Below, piece by piece: positions 7,234 through 14,648 of a stretch of DNA of 16,827 bases (positions are counted from its first letter, which is position 1; each line of letters starts with the position of its first letter). The notes under the pieces were generated by a model. It had not been told where the DNA came from, searched no databases, and was given only the letters and a program-made list of their open reading frames with translations. Made by a program: the position numbers and the translations under genes. The stretch covers positions 1 through 16,827 of the forward strand of contig JBAUID010000147.1 in the NCBI GenBank assembly GCA_049680625.1, written 5' to 3'. The stretch comes from JAUIAI01 sp049680625. GTDB lineage: Bacteria > Pseudomonadota > Gammaproteobacteria > Burkholderiales > Burkholderiaceae_E.

Positions 7234-8648
7234 TGGAACGGGTTCTGACCAGTTTTGTCCGGGCCTTGCGTGCTGCCGGAGCACCAATTTCAACAACTGA
7301 GGCAATTGATGCAGCACAAGCCGTCGCACTGGTTGGTTACAGTGACCGTCTGTTGCTCAAAGACACGCTAAGTTCTGTCCTGGCCAAATCGGAAGAAGAA
7401 GTAGCGCTGCTTGGCGATCTGTTTGACCTGTATTTTTCGAGCCAGGCTTATGAAACCGGACAGCGCCGCGCGGATCAGTCAGCGCAGGAGGCGAAGGCGC
7501 ACCCGGAAAACGACAAATTCTCAGGCGATCCCAGCCAGGACAACGCATCATCGGCAGGTGACGAACGATCCGACCATGCACCATCGATCCAGGCCTTGAT
7601 CGACCTCGCTAACAATGCCCAGCCAGAGCAACTTGCCATGCGTTTGCAACAGGCCGGAGCCGCCGTTGGCGTCGACAACATCCACTTCGCGTCCCAGCGC
7701 GCTTATTTTTCGCGGCGCATGCTGCAGCAAATGGGCATTGAACAACTCGAAGAACAACTCCAGGCACAAATCAGCGACCCGTCCGAACAAGCCCAGCGCG
7801 AGGCCCAGGCCTTAATCGATACACGTACATCGCTGCAACGCCGGATACGGGACTATATCGACCAGCGCTTTGAAATCTTCGGGCGCGCCGCAACCCAGAC
7901 ATTCTTGAACGACATTGTGGCTGACCGCGAGATCGGTGAACTTGATGGGCGGGACCTTGCCCGCATGAAAACCCTGATTGCGCGGATGGCAAAACGGCTC
8001 GCTGCCCGGCATAGCCGGCGTCGTCGTCCCCGCCAACGCGGCATGATCGATGTCGCCCGCACCCTGCGCGCCAATGCCGGCAACGATGGTGTGCCGTTCG
8101 AGCTGATACTCAAACGAAAACGCCTGGACCGACCCAAGGTGGTTGTCGTCTGTGATGTCTCGGGCTCAGTCTCGCGTTATGTTCGATTCTTGTTGCTGTT
8201 CTTGTACAGCCTGAATGAAACCATCCGGAATCTGCGCTCGTTTGCTTTCTCCAGCCAGCTCTACGATGTGTCCGACTGGTTTGATGAATTAGGGTTTGAA
8301 CCGGGAATGAAACGAATCATTCGCGATGTCGGCGCAGGAAGCACCGACTACGGGCAGGCACTACTCGATTTGAAAACTGAGTACTGGGACACGATTGACC
8401 GCCGCACAACCGTGATTATTCTTGGTGATGGCCGCACGAATCAGACAGATCCAAAAATAGAAATTCTTGCCGAGATCGCACAACGGGCCAAACGTCTGGT
8501 CTGGCTGTGCCCGGAGGACCGACGCCGCTGGGGCTCGGGTGACAGCGTCATGCACCGTTACGAACCCTACTGTCATACCGTCGCACACTGCGCAACCGCC
8601 AACGATCTCGAACAGGCAATCGAACAAGTGCTTCAGGCCTACGACTAA
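7233..8648 (+). CDS. VWA-domain CoxE-like protein, partner of the MoxR ATPase
   Basis: Seen: 471 residues. The N-terminal half is helical (1-75), has a charged, low-complexity spacer (about 78-118), and is rich in Gln/Glu helices up to 200. A basic patch, RHSRRRRPRQRG (259-270), precedes the VWA domain (about 302-470). The metal-ion-dependent adhesion site is intact: DVSGS (308-312), Thr371 in GSTDYG, and Asp399 in ILGDGRTN. Known of the family: CoxE-type VWA proteins are the adaptor half of MoxR-VWA pairs and recruit the enzyme to be remodelled. Neighbours: the ATG at 7233 shares its first base with the stop of the MoxR gene, implying coupled translation and fixed stoichiometry. Last gene of the operon; the terminator begins 22 bases after its stop. 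The family call is firm, the client is unknown. Confidence 0.92.
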   Translation: MERVLTSFVRALRAAGAPISTTEAIDAAQAVALVGYSDRLLLKDTLSSVLAKSEEEVALLGDLFDLYFSSQAYETGQRRADQSAQEAKAHPENDKFSGDPSQDNASSAGDERSDHAPSIQALIDLANNAQPEQLAMRLQQAGAAVGVDNIHFASQRAYFSRRMLQQMGIEQLEEQLQAQISDPSEQAQREAQALIDTRTSLQRRIRDYIDQRFEIFGRAATQTFLNDIVADREIGELDGRDLARMKTLIARMAKRLAARHSRRRRPRQRGMIDVARTLRANAGNDGVPFELILKRKRLDRPKVVVVCDVSGSVSRYVRFLLLFLYSLNETIRNLRSFAFSSQLYDVSDWFDELGFEPGMKRIIRDVGAGSTDYGQALLDLKTEYWDTIDRRTTVIILGDGRTNQTDPKIEILAEIAQRAKRLVWLCPEDRRRWGSGDSVMHRYEPYCHTVAHCATANDLEQAIEQVLQAYD

Positions 8649-8670
8649 CAACAAATGCGCTAACAGGTAA

Positions 8671-8700
8671 AAAAAAAGGCGCCGGTGGGCGCCTTTTTAA
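8671..8700. terminator. Bidirectional intrinsic terminator between convergent genes
   Basis: The stem GGCGCC (8678-8683), GGTG loop and GGCGCC (8688-8693) is flanked by a run of As on the left and TTTTT on the right, so it works in either direction. It lies between the plus-strand VWA gene (ends 8648) and the minus-strand cyclase gene (ends 8727), ending both converging transcripts. The pairing of As with Ts extends the stem to 11 bp. Confidence 0.9.
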
Positions 8701-8726
8701 TGCTCAGACAATAATGCCCTGGCTGC

Positions 8727-9683
8727 TTAGTACAGCGCGACCGGATTGATGATCATCTGAACCGTGCCACGAATCCGTGCCTGGCCGAGTACGAAGAAGA
8801 ACTCGTTAACCCCTTCACGAAGCAATGGCCCGGTATTCATTGTTTCGAGCAGGTAAACACCTTGCTCTTGCAGCAACAAGACGTGGCCGTAAAAAACGCC
8901 ATCACCTTTCGGAGCCGGTACCGGCTCAACACCCCAGGTGTCGGCACCAACGGCCATCAGATCAAGCGAGGCCATGTAGCGGGCACCGTTGTTGTTTAAA
9001 CCCGGCTCACCGGACACCCATGCTTTCGGATCTTTCTCGAGCATGTTTTCAGTCCAGCCCGTGTGAAACAACACGATGTCACCCTTACCCATGGTCACAC
9101 CTTGTGCAGTAGCTGCCGCTTTGATTTGTTCCTCACCAAAATGATCACCGGCGTTCAGGAACGGCTTCCCGGCATGTTTGGCCATATCAAGTATGACGGC
9201 CCGACCGACCAGTGGGGGAATGTCGTGAACACCAAGTTTCTTCAGGCCGGTAATTGCCGCAAAATCTGTTTCTTTGTTGCAGTTGTAGTACAAGCCAGCT
9301 TCACCCAGGTGACCCAGGCCGTCAATCTGGCTGCCGATGCCAACCCAGGTCTGAATAATGTCGTCGTTGTAGTTCGCCGGATAGCCAAAAGATTCGAGTC
9401 GCTGACCCCCTTGCTGGTTAGGCTGCACTACCTGCAGACTCAGTGACCGTGGCGGAAACGCCGGCGTTGAACTGTCAATTACGATCCCTAGCGGTAACGA
9501 CTTTCCTTGTTTAATCAGACCAGCGGCTTTGAGCGTGTTTTCCGGGGTCACCAGGTTGGCTGAACCAATTTGATCATCTTTACCCCATTTTGAGGGTTTA
9601 CACTCTGTCGCGGCTATTGCGGTGCCACTGGTAAATGCCAGTGCAACCATGGTCAGCGTCAGCTTTTTGATTTTTAGCAACAT
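8727..9683 (-). CDS. Secreted cyclase-family (kynurenine formamidase-like) hydrolase
   Basis: Seen: 318 residues. A Sec signal peptide covers residues 1-25 (KIKK charge, hydrophobic run, AIAA). The body matches the Cyclase/formamidase fold: DQIGSANLVTP (37-47), IGSQIDGLGHLGE (116-128), GDIVLFHTGW (201-210) and GADTWGVEPVP (246-256). Known of the family: these metal-dependent hydrolases use an HxGTHxDxPxH motif, as in kynurenine formamidase. Here only the Asp (121) and last His (125) stay; the other two His positions hold Gly115 and Gln119. A Gln at that place is something I recall from a TQWDG-type subgroup, so the protein need not be inactive. Start: ATG at 9683 with GGAG seven bases upstream. 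Neighbours: last gene of the minus-strand series, 177 bp below the TPR gene, and possibly with its own promoter. Substrate unknown; periplasmic location inferred. Confidence 0.9.
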   Translation of the reverse strand: MLLKIKKLTLTMVALAFTSGTAIAATECKPSKWGKDDQIGSANLVTPENTLKAAGLIKQGKSLPLGIVIDSSTPAFPPRSLSLQVVQPNQQGGQRLESFGYPANYNDDIIQTWVGIGSQIDGLGHLGEAGLYYNCNKETDFAAITGLKKLGVHDIPPLVGRAVILDMAKHAGKPFLNAGDHFGEEQIKAAATAQGVTMGKGDIVLFHTGWTENMLEKDPKAWVSGEPGLNNNGARYMASLDLMAVGADTWGVEPVPAPKGDGVFYGHVLLLQEQGVYLLETMNTGPLLREGVNEFFFVLGQARIRGTVQMIINPVALY

Positions 9684-9699
9684 TGATTGTCTCCGTTTC

Positions 9700-9744
9700 G
9701 CTTGAATTTTACTTCGTTGAATTTTTCTTCGTTGAATTTTTCTT
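9700..9744. repeat. 15-bp tandem repeat, three copies, in the cyclase leader
   Basis: CGTTGAATTTTTCTT occurs exactly at 9715-9729 and 9730-9744, with a degenerate copy at 9700-9714. Read on the minus strand it places three A-rich tracts every 15 bp directly upstream of the cyclase ribosome binding site. The third copy contains TAAAAT, a near-consensus -10 box, but no matching -35 box is seen. It may be a slippage-prone regulatory spacer. Confidence 0.8.
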
Positions 9745-9860
9745 CGAACTACGCGGGCGAAAATGCGCGCCGCTGCCGTACTCTAATCGCTTTCTGTTCG
9801 TCGGTCGATCCTGCGGATAAACGAAAGACAAAATGTTCTCGTTACGGAATTCGAATCGAC

Positions 9861-12521
9861 TTACTGGCGACTGATCTGTTGCCTGCAATAGCGGATGTTT
9901 TGTCTGAACAAATTTGCGCCGGGTAACTGCTCCAGCCCTTTCTCGTAAATCTCCAGGGCGCGCTGCCATTCTTTCTTATCCAGATGCGGTTTTGCCCACC
10001 CGTGCCAGGTGGCAATCGCATTGCGGGTCAGGTGAGCATCATTCGGTACTGCCTGCAGACCGCGCTGGTATACATCAACGGCCTGCTGCCACAATCGCTG
10101 CCTAGAAAAATGGGTGGCCCAGCGGTCGTAGGTAAAACGCATCAGTCGCAGGCCACCCACATTGCCTTTGAGTTGCTCAAAACCCGCAGCGGCAATGTCG
10201 GCAGCCGCGTCAAATTGACCTGTGGCCTGACGCTGTTCAACGGCACGTTGGTAATACGAAACAACCACTTTTTCGAGCCCCCGGACATCGGCAAAGCGGT
10301 GCAGTAGATCTGCCGCCAGCTTGCCACCGGCATCGCCGGAATCTTTGAGCCACTCCTGGGCGATATAGGCTACATTCTGCTGATAAGAACGCAGGTTTTT
10401 CCCACCCTCCGGAGCCGCATCGCGGGCTTGTTCGTAGATTGTTGCCGCTGCAGCCCAGTCCCGCGCCTTGATACGTTCGTTGGCCTTGCCTGCAAAAACC
10501 GATTCAATCAACTGGTTAGCCTGATTCGAATCACTCAGCAGTCTGCGATATCGTTCAACCGCAGCGACGGCTTCACGTTCTTTGCCCTGGTCTCGCAACT
10601 CACCAACCCGTCGCAACACGAAGTTGCGTGCCGCCCGACGCACCCCATCGTTCTTCGGATACACCGTCAACACGGCATCAACCGCAGCAATGCCAGCATC
10701 CGCCCCGCCTTTTGCAAAAGCGGCTTCACTCCATTCCTGCAACAAGTACGCGGCATTACGCTGTAAGCGATAGTCGTCAGGCAATATGTTCTGACCTTGC
10801 CCGACGGCTTGCAGCGCCCCGGTCCAGTCGCCCAGTTTAATTGCGGTCGACATCCAGTTCATGATCACCCCGGCGCGGAACCGATTCAGTGGCACCAGGG
10901 ATTCCGGGTTCACTTTGCCAGCCCCATCATTGGCAACAGTCAATGCCTGGGCCCACTTGCCCTGCCGGCTTAAGGTCTGCCCTTCCTGGATAAACGCCCT
11001 GGCCTGTTGACGGTCAAAGCCACCCGCCGGATCGTTCTGATGGGCCTCACTCGTCAGGGCAACAACCTGGGTAAAGTCTTTTTGGTTTACCGCATCAGCA
11101 ATTCGTCGATGCCAGATCACCCGCCGGTTGTGAATGAGATTGCGGTCTTTGGGGGCCAGGGCCAGAGCCGTATTAAGCAGACTCAGCGCGCGTACGTTAT
11201 CGCCTGCCCTGGATACGTCTTCTGCCCACCGGCCCAGCGACGACAAAGAGTTTTTTACTGCTGAATTGAGCCTGGGGTCAATGCTCAGCGCCCGGTAGTA
11301 GGCGAGCAAGGCTTGTTCATACCGGCTGGCCTTACCATGGCTGACCCCATGGTTGTAGTAAATCAGCGCAATCAAGCCAAGGGCAGAAGTTTCTCGCCGT
11401 TTGCCTGCATTAGACCCCGGTATATACGTAAACCCGGTTTGCTTTGTAAACGCCTGCTGCGCAGCGCGGTTACGCGACGGATTAAATCCGAGCTTGTTGG
11501 TTGTTTCGACGTCAGCATGTTTAGTGCCGTCGTAAATTATCGCGTAGGCATGATCAGGGACTTCAATACCGCGCACATCAAGACCAAGACGGGTGCCAAG
11601 AAGGCTGTAGAGAACCGCCGAGGACACGCAGTTATAGACGCCTTTGCTCAATAGTACCGACAGATCAGTCTGCTTTTCCTGGTAGCCACCGCGTAGGGGT
11701 TTACCGTGTAAGTACTTGAGTAATTGCTGGCCCTTTTTCATTACCCCGGGCTGGCTTTGCAACAATGCCCGGGCCTCTTTCTCCATCCGGTCGAGTCGTT
11801 TGCGAAAATCCGCCCGTTGCCCGGCATCACTGACCCCGGACGCCAGCAGAGCGGCATCAGCCAACGACCACTGGTCAAGCTGACCATCAGCCGCGTCACG
11901 AAACAAAGCCTGCTCATCTTCACTGACTTTCAGGCGGAGTTCTTCGCGAAAACGATTCAGTACCAACTGGGCGTCAGCCGGACTATCCTGAAACGCGTAC
12001 TTGCTCTGTGGTGGCCCTTTCTTCCCGAAGACTTCGATCTCTGCAATAGCCAGTGGCTTCGCTTTTTTTGCCGGTGTAATGCGCAGCATTATCCAACGCA
12101 CCGCAGTCGGCAAAAAAGTCAGGCTTAATTGCGGCTGGCCCGATTGAACCGTAGTTGATCGCAAGACCTGGTAGCCGGTCTGTGATGACGCAATAGACCC
12201 GAGAATCTCAATCTGCGCGGCCGCGGCGGGGGCAGATTTTTTGTCCGTTACGGCAAATACACTAAGCCGCTCCGCACTAAAAACGTCGCCGAGGTCGACA
12301 ATGTATTCAATGCCATTCGCGACTACACCAGGTGCCAGCTTCTTATTGCCGTCACCCAGTTGTCGGACGATGGCCAGTTCATCCGCAGTCAGGTTGGCGT
12401 CAGTCAGCTTGTCTGCCGCCCCGGCCAACAAATTGACGGCCTGCGCGCCAACCGGTGCGCTTCCCAACATCGTGCACGCCAGTAGTAAAGCAACTGCAAT
12501 CGGGGCCGCCGGTATTCTCAT
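9861..12521 (-). CDS. Secreted multidomain protein: discoidin-like, transglutaminase-like and TPR
   Basis: Seen: 886 residues. Signal peptide 1-27 (cleaved near VGAQA). Residues about 28-168 look like a beta-rich F5/8-type (discoidin) domain, with YIVDLGDVFSAERLSVFA and VRWIMLRITPA. Then comes a helical stretch, and a transglutaminase-like cysteine-protease fold at about 265-345: NCVSS (Cys298), DHAYA (His324) and DVETT (Asp337). From about 395 to the end there are helical pairs of the tetratricopeptide type, such as ALLAYYRALSIDPR (404-417), ALSLLNTALALAPKD (445-459) and ALEIYEKGLEQLPG near the C-terminus. Known of the families: such folds may cleave or crosslink peptides, or bind them without catalysis, and TPRs bind partners. 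Neighbours: starts 37 bp after the SDR stop, probably the same transcript. The role in a catabolic series is unexplained. Architecture is a by-eye assignment; the discoidin part is the least sure. Confidence 0.85.
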   Translation of the reverse strand: MRIPAAPIAVALLLACTMLGSAPVGAQAVNLLAGAADKLTDANLTADELAIVRQLGDGNKKLAPGVVANGIEYIVDLGDVFSAERLSVFAVTDKKSAPAAAAQIEILGSIASSQTGYQVLRSTTVQSGQPQLSLTFLPTAVRWIMLRITPAKKAKPLAIAEIEVFGKKGPPQSKYAFQDSPADAQLVLNRFREELRLKVSEDEQALFRDAADGQLDQWSLADAALLASGVSDAGQRADFRKRLDRMEKEARALLQSQPGVMKKGQQLLKYLHGKPLRGGYQEKQTDLSVLLSKGVYNCVSSAVLYSLLGTRLGLDVRGIEVPDHAYAIIYDGTKHADVETTNKLGFNPSRNRAAQQAFTKQTGFTYIPGSNAGKRRETSALGLIALIYYNHGVSHGKASRYEQALLAYYRALSIDPRLNSAVKNSLSSLGRWAEDVSRAGDNVRALSLLNTALALAPKDRNLIHNRRVIWHRRIADAVNQKDFTQVVALTSEAHQNDPAGGFDRQQARAFIQEGQTLSRQGKWAQALTVANDGAGKVNPESLVPLNRFRAGVIMNWMSTAIKLGDWTGALQAVGQGQNILPDDYRLQRNAAYLLQEWSEAAFAKGGADAGIAAVDAVLTVYPKNDGVRRAARNFVLRRVGELRDQGKEREAVAAVERYRRLLSDSNQANQLIESVFAGKANERIKARDWAAAATIYEQARDAAPEGGKNLRSYQQNVAYIAQEWLKDSGDAGGKLAADLLHRFADVRGLEKVVVSYYQRAVEQRQATGQFDAAADIAAAGFEQLKGNVGGLRLMRFTYDRWATHFSRQRLWQQAVDVYQRGLQAVPNDAHLTRNAIATWHGWAKPHLDKKEWQRALEIYEKGLEQLPGANLFRQNIRYCRQQISRQ

Positions 12522-12558
12522 GTGGATTCCAATCTGATGGCTGATTCAGTGACCTAAG

Positions 12559-13296
12559 TTATAGCAGCAGCCCACCGTCAACAATCAAGGTCTGGCCCAG
12601 GATGTAGCTGGACAATGGCGACGCGAGAAATAAAATAGCCCCGGCCATTTCATCGGGTCGTCCAAAGCGCCCAAGCGGAATCATTTGTTTGGTTGCCTCG
12701 GCCCGGATATCGTTTTCTGTGGTGACCCGGGTCATCTTGGTGGGCACAAAACCAGGCGCAATACCATTGACCCGAATACCGTCTTTTGCCCACGCCTGGG
12801 CCAGGGTGCGAGTGAGGCCGGCAGCTGCTGCTTTTGAGGCCCCGTACGCCGGATTACCCCGGGTTGCATGAAAAGCCGCCGTTGAGCTGACAATAATCAG
12901 GGAACCTTTGGTGGCCATCAACGCGTCATGAAAACGCGTGGCACAGGCCATTACACTGTTCAGGTTGACATCCAGCACTTGCTGAAAGCCAGCCATTGCA
13001 AACTCCTGACGCTTGTACAACACCATACCCTGACACAACACCAGGACATCGAGCGATGCAAAATCCGGCTCAACAGCCGCGACCGCATCAAAATCGCTGA
13101 CATCCAGTGGTGTGTACGACAAGCCCGTCAGGTCGCTATCCGGGCTGTCAGCATAGTCGGCCGGGCTTGGGCGGGTACCCCAGACATGAACGCGGGCACC
13201 CCGCGCTCGAAAAGCCTGCGCGGTGGCATTGCCGATACCGCTGGAGCCGCCGACCACCAGCACGGTTTTTCCGTCGAAGTTAGTATCGTCGATCAA
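12559..13296 (-). CDS. Short-chain dehydrogenase/reductase (SDR), FabG-like
   Basis: Predicted NAD(P)-dependent oxidoreductase acting on a hydroxy or keto group, possibly a 3-hydroxyacyl-CoA, given the thiolase upstream. Seen: 245 residues. The nucleotide-binding loop is GGSSGIG (16-22), Asn111 is in VNLNS, and Ser138 with YGASK (Tyr151, Lys155) completes the catalytic set. PGFVPTKM (181-188) and the C-terminal GQTLIVDGG (234-242) are typical. The usual NAG motif is replaced by CQG (88-90), a mild variation. Odd point: the start codon is TTG at 13296 (or CTG two codons earlier), with no clear Shine-Dalgarno and an in-frame TGA just upstream. The region is an imperfect 20-bp tandem duplication (listed separately). 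Neighbours: 98 bp below the thiolase, 37 bp above the TPR protein, same strand. Confidence 0.92.
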   Translation of the reverse strand: MIDDTNFDGKTVLVVGGSSGIGNATAQAFRARGARVHVWGTRPSPADYADSPDSDLTGLSYTPLDVSDFDAVAAVEPDFASLDVLVLCQGMVLYKRQEFAMAGFQQVLDVNLNSVMACATRFHDALMATKGSLIIVSSTAAFHATRGNPAYGASKAAAAGLTRTLAQAWAKDGIRVNGIAPGFVPTKMTRVTTENDIRAEATKQMIPLGRFGRPDEMAGAILFLASPLSSYILGQTLIVDGGLLL

Positions 13297-13317
13297 TGTC
13301 AGTCATCGTCGGTCAAT
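13279..13317 (-). repeat. Imperfect 20-bp tandem duplication over the SDR start
   Basis: On the minus strand ATTGACCGACGATGACTGAC (13317-13298) is followed directly by ATTGATCGACGATACTAAC (13297-13279). The second copy holds the TTG start of the SDR gene. The first copy holds a second TTG and an ATG, both leading into stop codons within nine codons. This looks like a local duplication that remade the initiation region. Confidence 0.7.
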
Positions 13318-13394
13318 ATCGGCTGGTGTCGGTATTTTGCTGCGGCCCCGCGCATCATCGAGGTTACACAAGCAATTCAAGCGCTAAGTCGTGA

Positions 13395-14564
13395 CTAGCG
13401 GGTTCGCTCGACGATCGAGCAGTAGTTGGCCACACCAGCGCCGCCCATGTTAAAGACTCCACCCAATCGCGCCCCAACCAGATGGGCACCGCAAGGGTCG
13501 CCTGCCAGTTGGCGGGCAGTCATCACATGCATGGAAACCCCGGTGGCACCAATCGGATGCCCTTTGGCCTTCAACCCACCGGACAAATTTACCGGCAACC
13601 GGCCACCCAGCGCACTGTCGCCGTTGGCAATAACATCAGCACCCCGACCTTTCGCAGCCAGGCCCATTGCTTCGTACTGAAGCAACTCGGCAATCGTGAA
13701 GCAATCATGGGTTTCGACGAAGTCAAGGTCGTCCAGCTGAAGACCGGCCAGGCCAAGCGTTTTCTTCCAGGCCATTTCGCACCCGGCCAGCTCGGTCATG
13801 TCACGCCCGCTCATGGGCAGACTGTCGTTCACACTGCTGAACGCCCGCAACTGAATCTCCATGTCGCGCTGTCCGGCGGCATCTGGTGCCGACAACACCA
13901 ATGCGGCCGCGCCGTCCGACACCATTGAGCAATCGGTGCGCTTGAGCGGACGCGCAACATAGGGGTTCTTTTCTGATTCGTTGCGGCAGAACTCGTACCC
14001 AAGGTCGCGCTGCATGTGTGCCAGCGGATTATGCGCGCCGTAACCATGATTTTTAGCCGCGATTTGGGCCAGCGCATCTTCCTGGTCACCGTATTTTTCA
14101 AAATAGCGTTTGGCGATTTCGCCAAATAGTCCGGCAAACGAACCACCATCCTTTGCTTCTTCTTTAACGTAACTGGCGGAGATCAATGCTTTTTGCACTT
14201 CGGGATTAGTCGCCGCCGTCATTTTTTCCATGCCAACGACAAGAACTTTTCGAGCCGAACCTGAAGCGATGGCACGGGCAGCCAGGTGAACGGCAGCCGA
14301 GCCACTGGCACAAGCGTTCTCCACCCGGGTGGACGGCTTAAAGCGCAATGCCGGTACAGCCTGGATCGGTAACGACGAGGGGAAACCCTGTGGATCAAGC
14401 CCGCAGTTAAAGTGGCTCACAAAAACCTCGTCGATTTCGTCGGGGTCAACGCCGGCATGAGCAATGGCGTCCTGGGTGACAGTGCTGACCAATGACTCGA
14501 GCGTATGTTCGTCGAGACGGCCAAATTTTGTATGTGCCCAACCAATAATTGAGGGAGTGATCAT
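13395..14564 (-). CDS. Thiolase-family acetyl-CoA acyltransferase (SCP2-thiolase-like)
   Basis: Predicted to cleave a 3-oxoacyl-CoA with CoA, the last step of a beta-oxidation round. Seen: 389 residues from this start. Nucleophilic Cys85 is in ENACASGSAA, His336 in KGHPIGATG, and Cys382 in GGAGVANYC, so the three catalytic residues are intact. The N-terminus SIIGWAHTKFGRL and the ASYVKEEA region are typical of the acetyl-CoA acetyltransferase/SCP2 branch rather than classic PhaA. Start: ATG at 14564 is preferred, because the fold begins a few residues later and GGAA lies six bases upstream. A GTG at 14636, with AGGTGA overlapping the TRAP stop, would add 24 residues of no apparent family match. 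Neighbours: follows the TRAP permease and precedes the SDR, consistent with one catabolic unit. Confidence 0.9.
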   Translation of the reverse strand: MITPSIIGWAHTKFGRLDEHTLESLVSTVTQDAIAHAGVDPDEIDEVFVSHFNCGLDPQGFPSSLPIQAVPALRFKPSTRVENACASGSAAVHLAARAIASGSARKVLVVGMEKMTAATNPEVQKALISASYVKEEAKDGGSFAGLFGEIAKRYFEKYGDQEDALAQIAAKNHGYGAHNPLAHMQRDLGYEFCRNESEKNPYVARPLKRTDCSMVSDGAAALVLSAPDAAGQRDMEIQLRAFSSVNDSLPMSGRDMTELAGCEMAWKKTLGLAGLQLDDLDFVETHDCFTIAELLQYEAMGLAAKGRGADVIANGDSALGGRLPVNLSGGLKAKGHPIGATGVSMHVMTARQLAGDPCGAHLVGARLGGVFNMGGAGVANYCSIVERTR

Positions 14565-14594
14565 GCGCGATTCCGGTGATTTACTGAATCGCTC

Positions 14595-14623
14595 AAAATA
14601 AGTTGAAATTGCCGTCAATGCAA
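14595..14623 (-). promoter_or_regulatory. Candidate internal promoter before the thiolase
   Basis: On the minus strand TTGCAT (14623-14618) and TATTTT (14600-14595) are separated by 17 bases, each matching four of six sigma-70 positions. A transcript from here would start near 14588, allowing the ATG at 14564 but not the GTG at 14636. If real, thiolase, SDR and TPR genes can be expressed without the TRAP permease. Confidence 0.3.
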
Positions 14624-14642
14624 GCCGTACGGTCACAAACTA

Positions 14643-14648
14643 TCACCT
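14643..14648 (-). promoter_or_regulatory. Shine-Dalgarno-like AGGTGA overlapping the TRAP stop, alternative thiolase start
   Basis: AGGTGA (14648-14643 on the minus strand) overlaps the TAG stop of the TRAP gene and lies six bases before GTG at 14636. It is a better ribosome site than that of the ATG at 14564, so reinitiation at the GTG cannot be excluded. Confidence 0.4.

Noticed and set aside
6265..8648. Carbon monoxide dehydrogenase maturation genes coxDE in the strict sense
   Set aside because: The proteins are CoxD/CoxE-like, but no coxM, coxS or coxL is in the window, so gene symbols are not assigned.
9687..9926. Plus-strand frame starting with repeated Leu-Asn-Phe-Ser-Ser
   Set aside because: The peptide repeat only reflects the 15-bp tandem DNA repeat, and the frame runs into the TPR gene antisense.
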